Assembly (NCBI RefSeq): GCF_900111825.1
Contig: NZ_FOJM01000001.1
Location: forward strand, 266,989 to 330,988
Direction: 5' to 3'
Length of the DNA: 64,000 nucleotides
Source of the DNA: Pedobacter suwonensis
Lineage (GTDB): Bacteria > Bacteroidota > Bacteroidia > Sphingobacteriales > Sphingobacteriaceae
A program made the translations under genes and the position numbers. Numbering within the stretch: the stretch's first letter is position 1; every line of letters begins with the position of its first letter. Shown piece after piece: positions 27,086 through 37,656 of the stretch. The notes beneath the pieces are model-generated. The model had not been told where the DNA came from. It was given only the letters and a program-made list of their open reading frames with translations, and ran no database searches.

Positions 27086-29434
27086 ATGGAAAAGCATCAT
27101 CTTAAGTTAAGTATGTCGAACTTCAAACTAAAAATACTTTTTTCTTATATCTCAATTTGTGTATTCGTTTTTGTTGTTACACAATCATCTTTTGCGCAGG
27201 ATAAATCGACAGACGGGTATTGGATTTCTCCTGCCCTAACAAAACCAGCTAAAGCTAATTGCTGGATAGCCTATCGTCGGGACATCATGCTCAACAAAAA
27301 GCCGGAGCAAGCATTAGCTACCATTGCGGCAGATACAAAATACTGGCTTTGGATAAATGGTAAACTTGTCATATTTGAAGGAGGACTGAAACGCGGTCCT
27401 AATCCCAAAGATACCTATGCAGATAAGATTGATCTTGCCCCATATTTAAAAAGGGGTGCAAATAAGGTTGCCATACTACTTTGGTATTTTGGTAAAAATG
27501 GTTTTTCGCACGTAGGTAGTGGTGTCGCTGGTCTTTATTTTAATATGAATGCTGAAGATACCGTACTCCATAGCGACAGCAGTTGGTTTTGCCGTATCCA
27601 TCCGGCTTATGGCAATACAGAAGCTCCGTTTCCCAACTACCGGTTGCCAGAATCAAATATTCGTTTTGATGCCAGAGCAGATATCACCGGTTGGCAAACC
27701 GCTCCGTTAACTAGGCTTAAAGATTTTGGCAATGCAGTAATTATCGGGAAACCAGGTGACGCACCCTGGAACAAACTGGTGGAACGCCCTATCCCCCAGT
27801 GGAAAAACTTTGGGATAAAGACCGCAAAATTTTATCGCCTTAAAGGCAATATTACCGATACGATCATTGCACAGCTTCCATATAATATGCAGCTTACCCC
27901 CATTATTTCACTAACGGACGATATGGGTGGCCAGCTGATCAAAATAAATACCGACCATAGCAACGCTGGAGGAACCGACAACCTGCGGGCAGAATATATC
28001 ACTAAAAAAGGTTATCAGGAGTATGAATCTTACGGATGGCTGAATGGAGAAAAAATAGTACTTGTTGTGCCAAAAGCCATTAAAATAAAAGCAGTTAAAT
28101 ATCGTGAAACGGGTTATAATGCAGCACCTGAAGGCACGTTTGCCAATAGCGATGAATTCTATAACCGATTTTGGAAAAAGGCGCAGCGTACTTTATATGT
28201 TAACATGCGCGATAACTATTTCGATTGTCCTGACCGGGAACGGGCACAATGGTGGGGAGATGCCGTACTGTTGATGGGCGAAAGTTTCTATACCTACTCT
28301 ACTTCTGCACACGCATTAATGCGGAAAGCAATAAATGAACTGGCTGGCTGGCAGCGCCCCACGGGAGAACTTATTGCGCCTATTCCCGGTAACTTTATTC
28401 AGGAACTTCCCGATCAGATGCTGACCAGCATTGGCTATTACGGCTTCTGGAATTACTATATGAATACGGGTGACCGTAAAACCATTGAAAATGTTTACCC
28501 TGCGGTAAAAAAATACCTGTCTTTGTGGAAAACTGATGATACTGGCCTTACTACATTACGGAAAGGCGACTGGCTTTGGGGCGACTGGGGTGATAACATT
28601 GATGTAAGGCTTATTATGGCGGGCTGGCATTATCTTGCTTTAGATGGCGCCGCCAGAATGGCTGATATGCTCGGCTACAATAATGATGCTGCAATGTATC
28701 GCCAGGTAATGAGCCACGTAAAAAGCGGATATAATAAATGTTGGGATGGACATGCCTATCGTCATCCTTCATACCATAAACGAACCGATGACAGGGCGCA
28801 GGCCTTAGCTGTGATTTCGGGGATTGCTGACTCATCAAAATACGAGCGCATTTCTGAAACCTTGCATACGCAGATGCATGCAAGCCCTTACATGGAAAAA
28901 TATGTGATGGAAGCCCTTTTTAAGATGGGCAAAGGTAAGTATGCGATGGAGCGGACGAAACTGCGATTTGCTGAAATGGTTAATAATCAATATTACACTA
29001 CCCTATTCGAAGGTTGGGGTATCGGTGAAAATGGATTTGGTGGCGGCACCACCAATCATGCCTGGAGTGGTGGTGCCCAAATCGTTATTTCAGCGTACCT
29101 GTTTGGAATCAGACCGCTTGAAGCCGGATACAAAACATTTCTGGTTGAGCCTGACCCTGCAAATCTTCGCACAGGAACCCTCAATGTTCCAACTGTAAAA
29201 GGAATGATCAAGACCTCATTCGAAAATAATGCGGATGAGTTTAAGCTACAGCTAACTGTTCCTTTGGGTACAACAGCAATCATACGTCTGCCTTCAGGTT
29301 CACCGGTATTCGTCAATAAAAAACTTATCGAAACAAAAGAATTAGAAACGGCAGGATTAACAAAGAAAACGAATACCATCACTTTTAAGCTAAGCCCGGG
29401 AAAATATAAGATTAAACGGCAACAGCCTTTGTAG
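27086..29434 (+). CDS. Secreted GH78 alpha-L-rhamnosidase
   Basis: The 782-residue enzyme has a signal peptide that ends before QDKSTDG (hydrophobic LFSYISICVFVFVVTQSSFA). An alternative start at 27113 (MSNFKLK) gives a more usual signal-peptide length. The N-terminal half is beta-rich (sugar-binding-like; WLWINGKLVIFEGG), and the (alpha/alpha)6 domain (about 365-690) carries the GH78 signature NYFDCPDRERAQWWGDA (catalytic acid region) and LWGDWGDN. A C-terminal beta domain follows. GH78 removes terminal alpha-L-rhamnose, which would feed the 6-deoxy sugar pathway at 19-23 kb. It stands alone between two large gaps. Confidence 0.93.
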   Translation: MEKHHLKLSMSNFKLKILFSYISICVFVFVVTQSSFAQDKSTDGYWISPALTKPAKANCWIAYRRDIMLNKKPEQALATIAADTKYWLWINGKLVIFEGGLKRGPNPKDTYADKIDLAPYLKRGANKVAILLWYFGKNGFSHVGSGVAGLYFNMNAEDTVLHSDSSWFCRIHPAYGNTEAPFPNYRLPESNIRFDARADITGWQTAPLTRLKDFGNAVIIGKPGDAPWNKLVERPIPQWKNFGIKTAKFYRLKGNITDTIIAQLPYNMQLTPIISLTDDMGGQLIKINTDHSNAGGTDNLRAEYITKKGYQEYESYGWLNGEKIVLVVPKAIKIKAVKYRETGYNAAPEGTFANSDEFYNRFWKKAQRTLYVNMRDNYFDCPDRERAQWWGDAVLLMGESFYTYSTSAHALMRKAINELAGWQRPTGELIAPIPGNFIQELPDQMLTSIGYYGFWNYYMNTGDRKTIENVYPAVKKYLSLWKTDDTGLTTLRKGDWLWGDWGDNIDVRLIMAGWHYLALDGAARMADMLGYNNDAAMYRQVMSHVKSGYNKCWDGHAYRHPSYHKRTDDRAQALAVISGIADSSKYERISETLHTQMHASPYMEKYVMEALFKMGKGKYAMERTKLRFAEMVNNQYYTTLFEGWGIGENGFGGGTTNHAWSGGAQIVISAYLFGIRPLEAGYKTFLVEPDPANLRTGTLNVPTVKGMIKTSFENNADEFKLQLTVPLGTTAIIRLPSGSPVFVNKKLIETKELETAGLTKKTNTITFKLSPGKYKIKRQQPL

Positions 29435-29564
29435 AACTAATCAAAACTGTTGCGAAAATCTCCCGAACCTGACTGGTCAAGACTCATTGATATGAATCAG
29501 TTGAGTTAAACACGATGTAATTTTCTTTTATAAATAATTATATTGGCACTTACACACATATTAA

Positions 29565-30311
29565 ATGAGGATAAAGATCATCAGCGACTTGCATCAGGAA
29601 TTTGGAATTTCTGATATTGATTTTGGCAATGCTGATTTGGTGATCCTGGCTGGCGATACAAACTTAGGTACAAAGGGTATTGATTGGGTAAAAAATAACA
29701 TCAGGGATAAGCCCGTAATCTATATATTGGGGAATCATGAATATTACAAGGGTGCCTATCCTAAAACCCTTGATCAAATCATAAAGGCATCTCTTCATTC
29801 AAACATAATCGTTCTTGAAGATAAAATGGTTGAATTTGAAGGCATCAGATTTCACGGTGCAACATTATGGACCGACTTTTCTCTTTTTGGCAGCCCGGTT
29901 GAGTACGGTATAATATGTCAGGCACAAATGAACGACTATAGACAAATTCGCAAAACCCCATCCTATTCGAGGCTGAGAAGCATAGATACCTATAAAATCC
30001 ACCAGGCATCAAAGCGATGGCTACAACAAAGCCTTGAAGAATCTAATGGATATAAAAATATTGTAATCACTCATCATGCTCCTAGTATTAAATCGATACC
30101 TGAGGAATATAAAAATGAACCCATATCTTCAGCTTATGCTTCGAATCTGGAAGATGTGATCTTAAAATACCAGCCTGATTATTGGTTCCATGGCCATATC
30201 CATACACCTGTGAGGTACCACATTGGCAAAACTGAAATTATATGCAATCCACATGGCTATATAAACGAGGAATATAATGGATATGACATCGATTTGATCA
30301 TCGAGATTTAA
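29565..30311 (+). CDS. Calcineurin-like metallophosphoesterase
   Basis: This 248-residue cytoplasmic protein shows the full two-metal motif set: ISDLHQE (DxH, 6-12), LAGDTN (GD), LGNHEYY (GNHE), ITHHAPS and WFHGHIHTP (GHxH, about 203-211). Members hydrolyse phosphomono- or diesters; the substrate cannot be told. No operon partner is evident: the next gene is convergent. Confidence 0.92.
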   Translation: MRIKIISDLHQEFGISDIDFGNADLVILAGDTNLGTKGIDWVKNNIRDKPVIYILGNHEYYKGAYPKTLDQIIKASLHSNIIVLEDKMVEFEGIRFHGATLWTDFSLFGSPVEYGIICQAQMNDYRQIRKTPSYSRLRSIDTYKIHQASKRWLQQSLEESNGYKNIVITHHAPSIKSIPEEYKNEPISSAYASNLEDVILKYQPDYWFHGHIHTPVRYHIGKTEIICNPHGYINEEYNGYDIDLIIEI

Positions 30312-30502
30312 AATATACGCAATATGAAAGTGCTTCACCAAACTTGTATAACGTGGGGTCATTACAAGGGGCTTAATGACTACCTGACTTAAGCTTAGTA
30401 AAAGCGATATTTATCGAGAACTACCCTTTTTTCTGTAAATTTTATATTTACCCTTAGGTTTGTGGTCACATTCATCCGCTAGGCCGGACTTGTAGAGGCG
30501 TT

Positions 30503-30781
30503 TTAATATTTCCTCATTTCGACCTCCATACCTGAGACCTGAAATACATGAAACTGCATAGCGCTTATGGCCCTCCTGCTAAGTTCATCGGGAGTTTGTG
30601 GTTGCTTTTTAAAATAGCAATGGCCATATTCAATTTTAGAATGATCAATGAGGTCTGGCGCTTCTGCTTCAGGCGCACCGCAGGAAGTGCACACCTGATC
30701 TTCCACATAGAAATCTCCCCTGGCATTTTCGGGATATCTTTCAGGTGGTCTTTTACCAAAAAAGGTTTCAAATATTTTCAT
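30503..30781 (-). CDS. Small CxxCG protein, ferredoxin-like remnant or zinc-binding
   Basis: This 92-residue ORF lies 22 bp downstream of the lipoprotein gene on the same strand. It contains GDFYVEDQVCTSCGAPEAEA, an APDLIDH segment and a later Cys in YGHCYFKKQPQTPDE. This layout resembles small ferredoxin-like proteins, but only three Cys are present, too few for a standard 4Fe-4S ligand set. Its amino acid pattern looks genuinely coding. Function is unknown. Confidence 0.65.
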   Translation of the reverse strand: MKIFETFFGKRPPERYPENARGDFYVEDQVCTSCGAPEAEAPDLIDHSKIEYGHCYFKKQPQTPDELSRRAISAMQFHVFQVSGMEVEMRKY

Positions 30782-30803
30782 TATAGGGCAGTGTAGTTAA
30801 AAT

Positions 30804-31457
30804 CTAGTTTGTAGAAGATAACGACATGGATAATTTACCTTCAGGCGCTTTGCCAAAGTGGTTCGTATACCATTCAATTAGTTTGTCAGATTTAAACTGG
30901 CTATTTCCATTTATTCCCCTAATGAATCTTTTGGCAGATTTGGTACCATCTTCGCCATTCATGGCCTGGTAAAGCACATAGTCGACTATAATTTTGTCTT
31001 CAGGTTTTGGTCCTTTGTAAGATAAGATTGCACCGTCTTTCCCGATGATAAATGGTGCAGGATCACTAATATTTAAAATATTTCTGAAATCAGCTGATGA
31101 AGTATTATTAACCAACCTGTTCGTATTTGAAGTGCTATCTGAACCGATGCAAAGTTTGGTAAAAACCACATCAGGGTACTTAGCAAAACGTTCCTTTAAT
31201 AACAGGTAAGCTTTTTCTTGCTGCTCAGAAAGTTTTTTGTCCTTCCAAACATATAGGTAGACCGTTTTTCCATTGTATAAGCTACCAAAAGTTTGATGTT
31301 TTCCGTTCAGATCGACAATTTGTATGTCAGAAATATGCGTACTGGTATAGTCATTATAATTTTTAACCACAAGTTTAGCAATTCCCTTAACCATCATGGT
31401 ACAAGAGCTGGCGAGAATACAAATGGAGAAAATAAGAAAGTAAAATGATTTTTTCAT
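30804..31457 (-). CDS. Thioredoxin-fold lipoprotein lacking CxxC
   Basis: This 217-residue protein starts with a lipoprotein signal (MKKSFYFLIFSICILASSC, Cys19). Its body resembles a TlpA/AhpC-type thioredoxin fold (KTVYLYVWKDKKLSEQQEKA, then DPAPFIIGKDGAILSYKGPK with a cis-Pro-like position), but the redox CxxC at the helix start is absent (WKDKKL). It may be a non-catalytic envelope protein. It probably shares a transcript with the small CxxCG gene downstream. Confidence 0.7.
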   Translation of the reverse strand: MKKSFYFLIFSICILASSCTMMVKGIAKLVVKNYNDYTSTHISDIQIVDLNGKHQTFGSLYNGKTVYLYVWKDKKLSEQQEKAYLLLKERFAKYPDVVFTKLCIGSDSTSNTNRLVNNTSSADFRNILNISDPAPFIIGKDGAILSYKGPKPEDKIIVDYVLYQAMNGEDGTKSAKRFIRGINGNSQFKSDKLIEWYTNHFGKAPEGKLSMSLSSTN

Positions 31458-31590
31458 GTTCAGATTGGTTTGTGGCTGTAAGTATAGTTAATTAATCATT
31501 ATAGCAAAGACGATCAGGATCTAATTTGGGTTGCATCATTATTTCTTTTTTTATGGTTTTTACCGAGCATATCCCAATGGTTGTGTTTCA

Positions 31591-32315
31591 CCGACCGAAA
31601 TAAATGATTTATGTAGAAAATGAACGAACGGTGTTTCATGGCGTAATACAGCCCCGCCATTCGCTATAGCTCCGATAGAAAATCTTTGTAACACTATAAA
31701 CCATTGCGTAAATCGGAGGCTGCCGCTTCTGTCTGGTTTAGGAACAAAGGTTTCTGACCCATGCAACCGTTAACATGAAATACTTCAAAAGCCCCCTAGC
31801 CCCGGCTGAAGCGTTACCCTGCAGCAACGAGGTACGAGGCAGCGAAGCGTAAAAGCAAAAGACGGGAGGAGACTTCCTGCTCAGCATAGGCCTTGCGCTC
31901 CAAACAAAGGTTAACCAATGGCATTTTACAATTACGTCCCTTATCCTATCGGTTGGTATCTCCACCGACCGAAACAAATGATTTATGTAAGAAAATGAGC
32001 GATCGGTGTTTCCTGGCGGTCTGCAGTCCCGCTATTCGCTATAGCTCCGATAGAAAATCTTTATAATACTATAAACCATTGCTTAAATCGGAGGCTGCCG
32101 CTTCTCTCTGGTTTAGGAACAAGGGTTTATGCACCCTGCAACCGTTGATATGAAATGCTGCCAAAGCCCCCTAGCCCCGGCTGAAGCGTTACCCTGCAGC
32201 AACGAGGTACGAGGCAGCGAAGCGTAAAAGCAAAAGACGGGAGGAGACTTCCGGCTCAGCAAAGGCCTTGCGCTCCAAACAAAGGTTAATCATTAGCATT
32301 TTAAAATTACTCCCC
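31591..32315. repeat. Two tandem copies of a 374-bp repeat
   Basis: Copy 1 (31591-31964) and copy 2 (31965 to about 32315) both start ccgaccgaaa and are highly similar throughout, with scattered differences. Each contains a long hairpin (agctccgat pairing with atcggaggct about 35 nt later), a block agccccctagccccggctga, and gtacgaggcagcgaagcg. The array lies between the divergently oriented 5' end of the lipoprotein gene and the 3' end of GH92. Short ORFs inside it are not conserved between the copies and I do not call them. Confidence 0.9.
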
Positions 32316-32337
32316 CTTTTATATGGACCTCAAACTT

Positions 32338-34485
32338 TTATTTAGTCCCAATCTCTACCTGACCACCTTTTTTAAACAAGTCATGAGAAATAAAATACCC
32401 CGGTATTGCTTTTCCATTAACTTTGATATTATTAATCCCTCTTCCCTTGCCTGGTTTGGAAATCGTTAACATTTTTCCGGTACTGGTTTTCCATTTTACC
32501 TCATCAAAAAGTGGAGCGGTAACGATATAAGTTGGATCAGTAGCCGAGAATGGATATAAACCCAGTGCGCTAAATACATACCAGGCCGACATTTCGCCGG
32601 CATCGTCCATTCCGGAGAGCGCCAAACCATCATCGCCTATACCATATAGTTCGTTTAAAATCTTATCAATAATTTTCTGCGATTTTTCCGGCTTGCCGAT
32701 AAAGGTGTAAGCAAAAGGTGCTTCATGGTCAGGCTGGTTGCCCTGGCAATATTGTCCGATCATGGTTTCTACATTGCGGGCAATGTATTTCGGGTTCCAG
32801 GGTAAGGTAAATAGCGAATCCAGTTTGGATTCGAAGCCTTTTGCACCACCATACAGCTCTATTAAACCTTTCATATCATGTGGCGCATAAAACGAAACCT
32901 GCCAGGCATTCGCTTCCCTGTACATATATTCGTAGTATGGATACTGAGGGTTGAATGGTTTGATCCAGTCACCATTTGCTAACCTGCCCCTCATAAAACG
33001 TGTAGCCGGATCGAACATGTTTTTATAATTTTTCGATCGGGCCATCAGTGTGTGGTAATTACTGCTATCGCCAAGTTTTTTAGCAATTTGAGCAAGCGAA
33101 TAATCGTCATAGGCATACTCGAGCGTTTTGGAAACACCTGCCTTCGCTTTGGTTTCTACATGTGGATTTTTAACATCAGGGTCTGAAATATATCCCTTCT
33201 CGATATATTCTTTCACAAACGGACGGGCACCACCATCCACATTGGCATTACGTAACAAAATCTGGTAGGTACCTTTGATGTCGAAATCATCAATACCCCT
33301 CAAATAAGCCCCGGCAATGGATGAGGCACCATGATCGCCATGGAAAAAAGTAGGAATAAAACCCGTTTTATCGCCCACATCCTTCATCGATTTAATTACA
33401 TCCAAAGTAACCTGAGGTGTAATCAGACCTAAAAGCACGTCTTTATTGCGGTAAGTGTCCCAAAGTGATGGTTCTGTATAGTAATTGAAATCTCCTTTTA
33501 CCACATTGCGTTTTGCATCTCTAAACTCACCGTTGACATCACTACGCAAAGCCGGCCATAAGAAAGATCTGTACAGGCAGGAATACAACATCTGTTTTTG
33601 CTTCTGCGTTCCGCCCTTTACCTGAATGTTTGATAATAGTGCCTCCCACTTTTCGGTTGCTTCCCGGCGGATCTGTGCAAATGTTTTATTTCCGATTTCT
33701 TTCTCCAGGTTTTCTTTTGCATTGGCTATACTCACAAAAGATAACCCGATTTTAAGTTCAACCGGGGCTTTACTCCCGTCAGCCAAATGCACGATTGCAT
33801 AACCAGAACGTTTGCCGGCATCAACAATCTCAAGTTTATCAATCGTTCCATTTACTACCGCATAAAAATACACATTTTCACCGCCCTGAAAACCTTGTAT
33901 GGCGGATGGCCCGTCTTGTGCAAGATTCCAGGTATTAACACTGCTGTTGGCTTTTCCCATGCTGAACAGGATTTGCCTGTTGTTATTTTCTTTGAAAGTA
34001 TATTCGTGAAAACCGCATCTTAATGTTGATGTCAGCCTCACATCCACCTGATAATCATCTAAATATACCTGATAAAAGCCAGGTGCTGCGCTTTCTTTTT
34101 TATGCGAAAACTTTGAACCAAATTTACCTTTTGGGTTGGATAGTGGTAAGATGGGAATATTGCATAAATTCCAATGCCCTTTATTTGTGTGTGCAAAACC
34201 ATAAATGGTATCATCTTCATACTCATAACCTGCACCCGAACCAAATTCCGTAATGGGACTTAACTGCACCATGGCATTTGGTAAGGAGCTGCCAGGGAAA
34301 GTTAAACCTGCCCATGACCGCCAGCCTTCAGGCAACTCATATCCCAGAATTTTAGGATCAGTCAGAGGTGCTGTACCAATAAAGGTGTTCACATATGGTG
34401 TTAATTTAGCTTGCGCCTGTGATTTGTGATGAATCGCGATAATAAATATCAAGAGAATGGTGAAGGATTGGGCTGGCAATTTCAT
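32338..34485 (-). CDS. Secreted GH92 alpha-mannosidase
   Basis: The 715-residue protein has a signal peptide (MKLPAQSFTILLIFIIAIHH...AQA) and the GH92 layout: an N-terminal beta-sandwich (YVNTFIGTAP, FPGSSLPNAMVQLSP) and an (alpha/alpha)6 catalytic domain. Signature segments are GYEYEDDTIYGFAHTNKGHW, FHGDHGASSIAGAYLRG, PDHEAPFAY and LSGMDDAGEMSAWYVFSALG. GH92 enzymes are Ca2+-dependent inverting exo-alpha-mannosidases acting on N-glycan or yeast mannan. With GH125 and the second GH95 nearby it suggests glycoprotein glycan breakdown. A likely -7 box lies just upstream. Confidence 0.93.
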   Translation of the reverse strand: MKLPAQSFTILLIFIIAIHHKSQAQAKLTPYVNTFIGTAPLTDPKILGYELPEGWRSWAGLTFPGSSLPNAMVQLSPITEFGSGAGYEYEDDTIYGFAHTNKGHWNLCNIPILPLSNPKGKFGSKFSHKKESAAPGFYQVYLDDYQVDVRLTSTLRCGFHEYTFKENNNRQILFSMGKANSSVNTWNLAQDGPSAIQGFQGGENVYFYAVVNGTIDKLEIVDAGKRSGYAIVHLADGSKAPVELKIGLSFVSIANAKENLEKEIGNKTFAQIRREATEKWEALLSNIQVKGGTQKQKQMLYSCLYRSFLWPALRSDVNGEFRDAKRNVVKGDFNYYTEPSLWDTYRNKDVLLGLITPQVTLDVIKSMKDVGDKTGFIPTFFHGDHGASSIAGAYLRGIDDFDIKGTYQILLRNANVDGGARPFVKEYIEKGYISDPDVKNPHVETKAKAGVSKTLEYAYDDYSLAQIAKKLGDSSNYHTLMARSKNYKNMFDPATRFMRGRLANGDWIKPFNPQYPYYEYMYREANAWQVSFYAPHDMKGLIELYGGAKGFESKLDSLFTLPWNPKYIARNVETMIGQYCQGNQPDHEAPFAYTFIGKPEKSQKIIDKILNELYGIGDDGLALSGMDDAGEMSAWYVFSALGLYPFSATDPTYIVTAPLFDEVKWKTSTGKMLTISKPGKGRGINNIKVNGKAIPGYFISHDLFKKGGQVEIGTK

Positions 34486-34512
34486 TTTAGATAAAACGTT
34501 TTAGTATTTTAT

Positions 34513-34520
34513 CAAAGATA
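34513..34520 (-). promoter_or_regulatory. Candidate -7 box for GH92
   Basis: The minus strand reads TATCTTTG, matching TAnnTTTG, 27 nt before the GH92 start. No exact -33 TTTG is found at 19 nt spacing, so the promoter is only a candidate. Confidence 0.45.
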
Positions 34521-34707
34521 TAAAATCTATTAAACCAATGTATAAAATATCATAATAGTTACCTGCTAAAATCAGCGAAAGTGTCCAATTGAGATGCTTA
34601 AATAGTTGAATAATTTGCCAAATATCAGTATGCTTTGCCGCCGCGATTTTCATGCTCGCTGTGCTATTTTATATATCTTTGGCTTAAACACTAATCAAAT
34701 AACCAAT

Positions 34708-36975
34708 ATGCTTTTAAATTACAGGCAAAACTTCGTTTGCGCATTTTTCTTGTGCTTACTGCTCTTCTGCTCTGCCAAAAGGCTTCAGGCACAGAACAAA
34801 GAAAATACTGCCTTTACCATGTGGGATACCAAACCTGCACAGCAATGGATGACGGAAGCTTATCCTATCGGGAACGGACGTATCGGCGGAATGATTTTCG
34901 GAGGTGTTGATCAGGAACATATTCAATTTAATGATAATACGCTATGGACCGGCGATGAGAACGACCGGGGTATGTACCAGGCTTTTGGGGACTTGTTTAT
35001 CGATTTCAATCATAAAGAACAACAATTTACCAACTATACCCGCAAACTCGATCTTACTAATGCTGTACATACCATTAGTTATACCCAAAACGGCACCCAA
35101 TTTAAGCGTGAGTATTTTTGCAGCTTTCCGGATAAAGTGATGGTACTGCGCTTCGCCGCTAACCACAAGAAAGCTTATTCTGCAACGATTGGCTTAAAAG
35201 ATGCGCATGATGGGATCATCACCGCGAAGGGCAATACCATTCAGATTACGGGTAAACTACCAAATGGCATGACTTACCAGGCTATTGCTGCTGTGAAGAT
35301 CGAAAATGGAAAGCTTGAATCGATAAAAGATGGTAATACCGAAAAATTGAAAATAACAGCTGCTGACGCCATTACCCTTACGTTTACTGCAGCGACCAAT
35401 TACAGCAATAAACGAGCGCAAAACTGGAAAGGTGAAGAGCCGGCACCTAAAATTGACCGTATTTTAAATGCGGTTAAAGCCAAAAGTTATGATAAACTTT
35501 TAAATGCACATATTCAAGATTATAGCAGATTATATAATCGCCTCGCAATAAACCTTGGCACGGGCGATGAAAATACCCGGAAGCTACCCACCTACCAAAG
35601 ATTGATCAACTATAAAAAGAAAGCAGACCCCGCTCTTGAAGCTTTAATTTTTCAGTATGGCAGATATTTGCTGATCAGTTCATCAAGAGCAGGTGGCTTA
35701 CCTGCCAATTTGCAAGGACTTTGGAACGAAAGCAACACTCCGCCATGGGGCAGCGATTACCACTCAAACATCAACATCCAGATGAATTACTGGCTTGCCG
35801 AGCCGACCAACCTCTCTGAATGCATGATCCCTTACTTGGATTATATTAACAGCATGCGCGAGGTGAGTGCCATGCATACCCGTAAGCAGTATCCCAATAC
35901 CAGAGGCTGGACGGTTAAAACCGAAAATAATATTTTTGGTGGCATGAGCTTTCTTTGGAATACCCCAGGAAGTGCCTGGTATGCGCAGGCCCTTTGGGAG
36001 CATTATGCCTTTACAAAGGATAAAAATTACCTGAAGAACTTTGCCTATCCGATAATAAAAGAAATCGCTGAATTTTGGGATGACCATTTAAAAAGGAGGC
36101 TGGATGGAACACTGGTATCACCAATGGGCTGGTCGCCAGAACACGGACCAACGGAAGATGGGGTTACGCATGACCAACAAATTGTGTTTGACCTTTTTAC
36201 CAACTACATTGAAGCGGCTGAAGTTTTAGGCATAGATGCTGATTACAAAAAACACATTGCCGATTTAAAAGCACACTTATTAAAGCCAAAAATTGGGAAA
36301 TGGGGTCAGTTACAGGAATGGGAAACCGATCGTGATGACCCTGCCGATCAGCACAGGCACATTTCACATCTCTTTGGTTTACACCCCGGCAGAGAAATCA
36401 GCACCATTAAAACACCAGAACTGGCAAAGGCAGCCCGAGTAACCTTAACTGCCCGTGGCGATGAATCGACTGGTTGGTCGATGGCCTGGAAAATGAATTT
36501 CTGGGCCAGGTTGCAGGATGGTAATCACGCTTATAAAATCCTGCAAAACTTTATTACGCCCGTTGGTGGTTCAGGTACCGATTACAATAAGGGAGGAGGA
36601 ATTTATACCAATTTACTCTGCGCACACCCACCCTTTCAAATTGACGGAAATTTCGGCTATACTGCAGGTATTTCTGAAATGCTGCTGCAAAGCCAGGCCG
36701 GCGAACTGCAATTTCTGCCAGCTTTGCCTGATCAATGGGTTACGGGAAGCATTCAGGGTTTAAGGGCACGTGGAGACTTCGAGATTACCAATCTGGAGTG
36801 GAAAAATGGAAAAGTGGTTTCTTTAGCTATCAAATCATTATCAGGCGGGCCATGTATCGTAAGAACGCCGAATCAGCTAAAGGGAAACGCGAAAGATATT
36901 GTTCAGGAAAAATCGGATAAAGATTTCAGATATCGTTTTAATACGCTGGCCGGCAAAACGTACCAGTTTAATTAA
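34708..36975 (+). CDS. Secreted GH95 glycosidase (compact form)
   Basis: With the start at 34708 the 755-residue protein begins with a signal peptide ([20 protein letters not shown]...LQAQ); the longer ORF from 34606 would hide it. GH95 features: [36 protein letters not shown], the acid Glu in [12 protein letters not shown], and [16 protein letters not shown]. Compared with the GH95 at 9184, it lacks the inserted jelly roll and has a shorter N-domain ([19 protein letters not shown]). The usual Pro-Glu-Asn is Pro-Glu-His. The likely activity is removal of alpha-L-fucose or alpha-L-galactose. It is divergent from GH92. Confidence 0.92.
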   Translation: MLLNYRQNFVCAFFLCLLLFCSAKRLQAQNKENTAFTMWDTKPAQQWMTEAYPIGNGRIGGMIFGGVDQEHIQFNDNTLWTGDENDRGMYQAFGDLFIDFNHKEQQFTNYTRKLDLTNAVHTISYTQNGTQFKREYFCSFPDKVMVLRFAANHKKAYSATIGLKDAHDGIITAKGNTIQITGKLPNGMTYQAIAAVKIENGKLESIKDGNTEKLKITAADAITLTFTAATNYSNKRAQNWKGEEPAPKIDRILNAVKAKSYDKLLNAHIQDYSRLYNRLAINLGTGDENTRKLPTYQRLINYKKKADPALEALIFQYGRYLLISSSRAGGLPANLQGLWNESNTPPWGSDYHSNINIQMNYWLAEPTNLSECMIPYLDYINSMREVSAMHTRKQYPNTRGWTVKTENNIFGGMSFLWNTPGSAWYAQALWEHYAFTKDKNYLKNFAYPIIKEIAEFWDDHLKRRLDGTLVSPMGWSPEHGPTEDGVTHDQQIVFDLFTNYIEAAEVLGIDADYKKHIADLKAHLLKPKIGKWGQLQEWETDRDDPADQHRHISHLFGLHPGREISTIKTPELAKAARVTLTARGDESTGWSMAWKMNFWARLQDGNHAYKILQNFITPVGGSGTDYNKGGGIYTNLLCAHPPFQIDGNFGYTAGISEMLLQSQAGELQFLPALPDQWVTGSIQGLRARGDFEITNLEWKNGKVVSLAIKSLSGGPCIVRTPNQLKGNAKDIVQEKSDKDFRYRFNTLAGKTYQFN

Positions 36976-37335
36976 TTATCGGTGTCCGATCGGTAAACTG
37001 TTCTAAAGTTTTTTTGAACGTATTTATTTCCAGTCGGTCGTGCCGGGGGATAATTTAATGGATAAAAATCATTATAAATAACAGATAAAATCTAATTAGT
37101 AATATCCCTTTGAGAATCGTCATTCCAAACTTGATTTGATAGCTATCGGATGGGGAATCTTAGATCGTTTGCTTTAAGGTTCCGGCATACACCAAATCCG
37201 ATTGCTATCGGATGACAACGGCACTAGTTGAGTCTGTCAATCGTAACGGAGTCGAAGGATTTTAACCCTAAACAATAAGGTTAATTGCAAAATCGTTTAT
37301 CGTATCCTTATCCAGTAGTTGATAAGAGCATAGCG
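36976..37335. other. Intergenic region with degenerate GTCATT-type repeat
   Basis: No gene is visible in these 360 bp between convergent genes. A gtcattccaaacttgatttg element near 37120, two copies of a gctatcggatg motif (37142, 37205) and gagtctgtcaatcgtaacgg are remnants of common interspersed repeats. No strong terminator was recognised. Confidence 0.5.
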
Positions 37336-37533
37336 CTAACAAACCTGTTTAAGTTTTCTTACTTCAATTTCACCCTTTGCCAATACAAATCGAAACATTA
37401 AAAATTCATCCGTTTCGGTGATATCAATCTGTTTGATGACACCCGCTAAATGATTATTGTTAATCGCATCTCCTGCTTTTAGTTCCAGCAGTGTCGATGT
37501 CGGCACTTTATCGTCTACAAAAATGTTGCTCAT
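37336..37533 (-). CDS. Hypothetical 65-residue protein
   Basis: The ORF encodes a small, mixed-charge protein (SNIFVDDKVPTSTLLELKAG, then VIKQIDITETDEFLMFRFVL) with good beta-strand periodicity and no signal peptide. It resembles a short SH3-like or beta-barrel protein by eye only. It lies downstream of GH125 on the same strand. It is plausibly real; function unknown. Confidence 0.55.
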   Translation of the reverse strand: MSNIFVDDKVPTSTLLELKAGDAINNNHLAGVIKQIDITETDEFLMFRFVLAKGEIEVRKLKQVC

Positions 37534-37656
37534 ATTGATTCTTTTAATAACGGATAATTTACCGATTTAATCTGGATCCCCTTGTGTCAAACAAAACCGT
37601 GTTTATATCGATTCGCCTTTTATCAAAACGATCAATACAAACACGGCCCGTAGCGT

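Noticed and set aside
31560..31977. Two minus-strand ORFs in the 374-bp repeat array
   Set aside because: They are not preserved between the two repeat copies and contain repeat sequence only.
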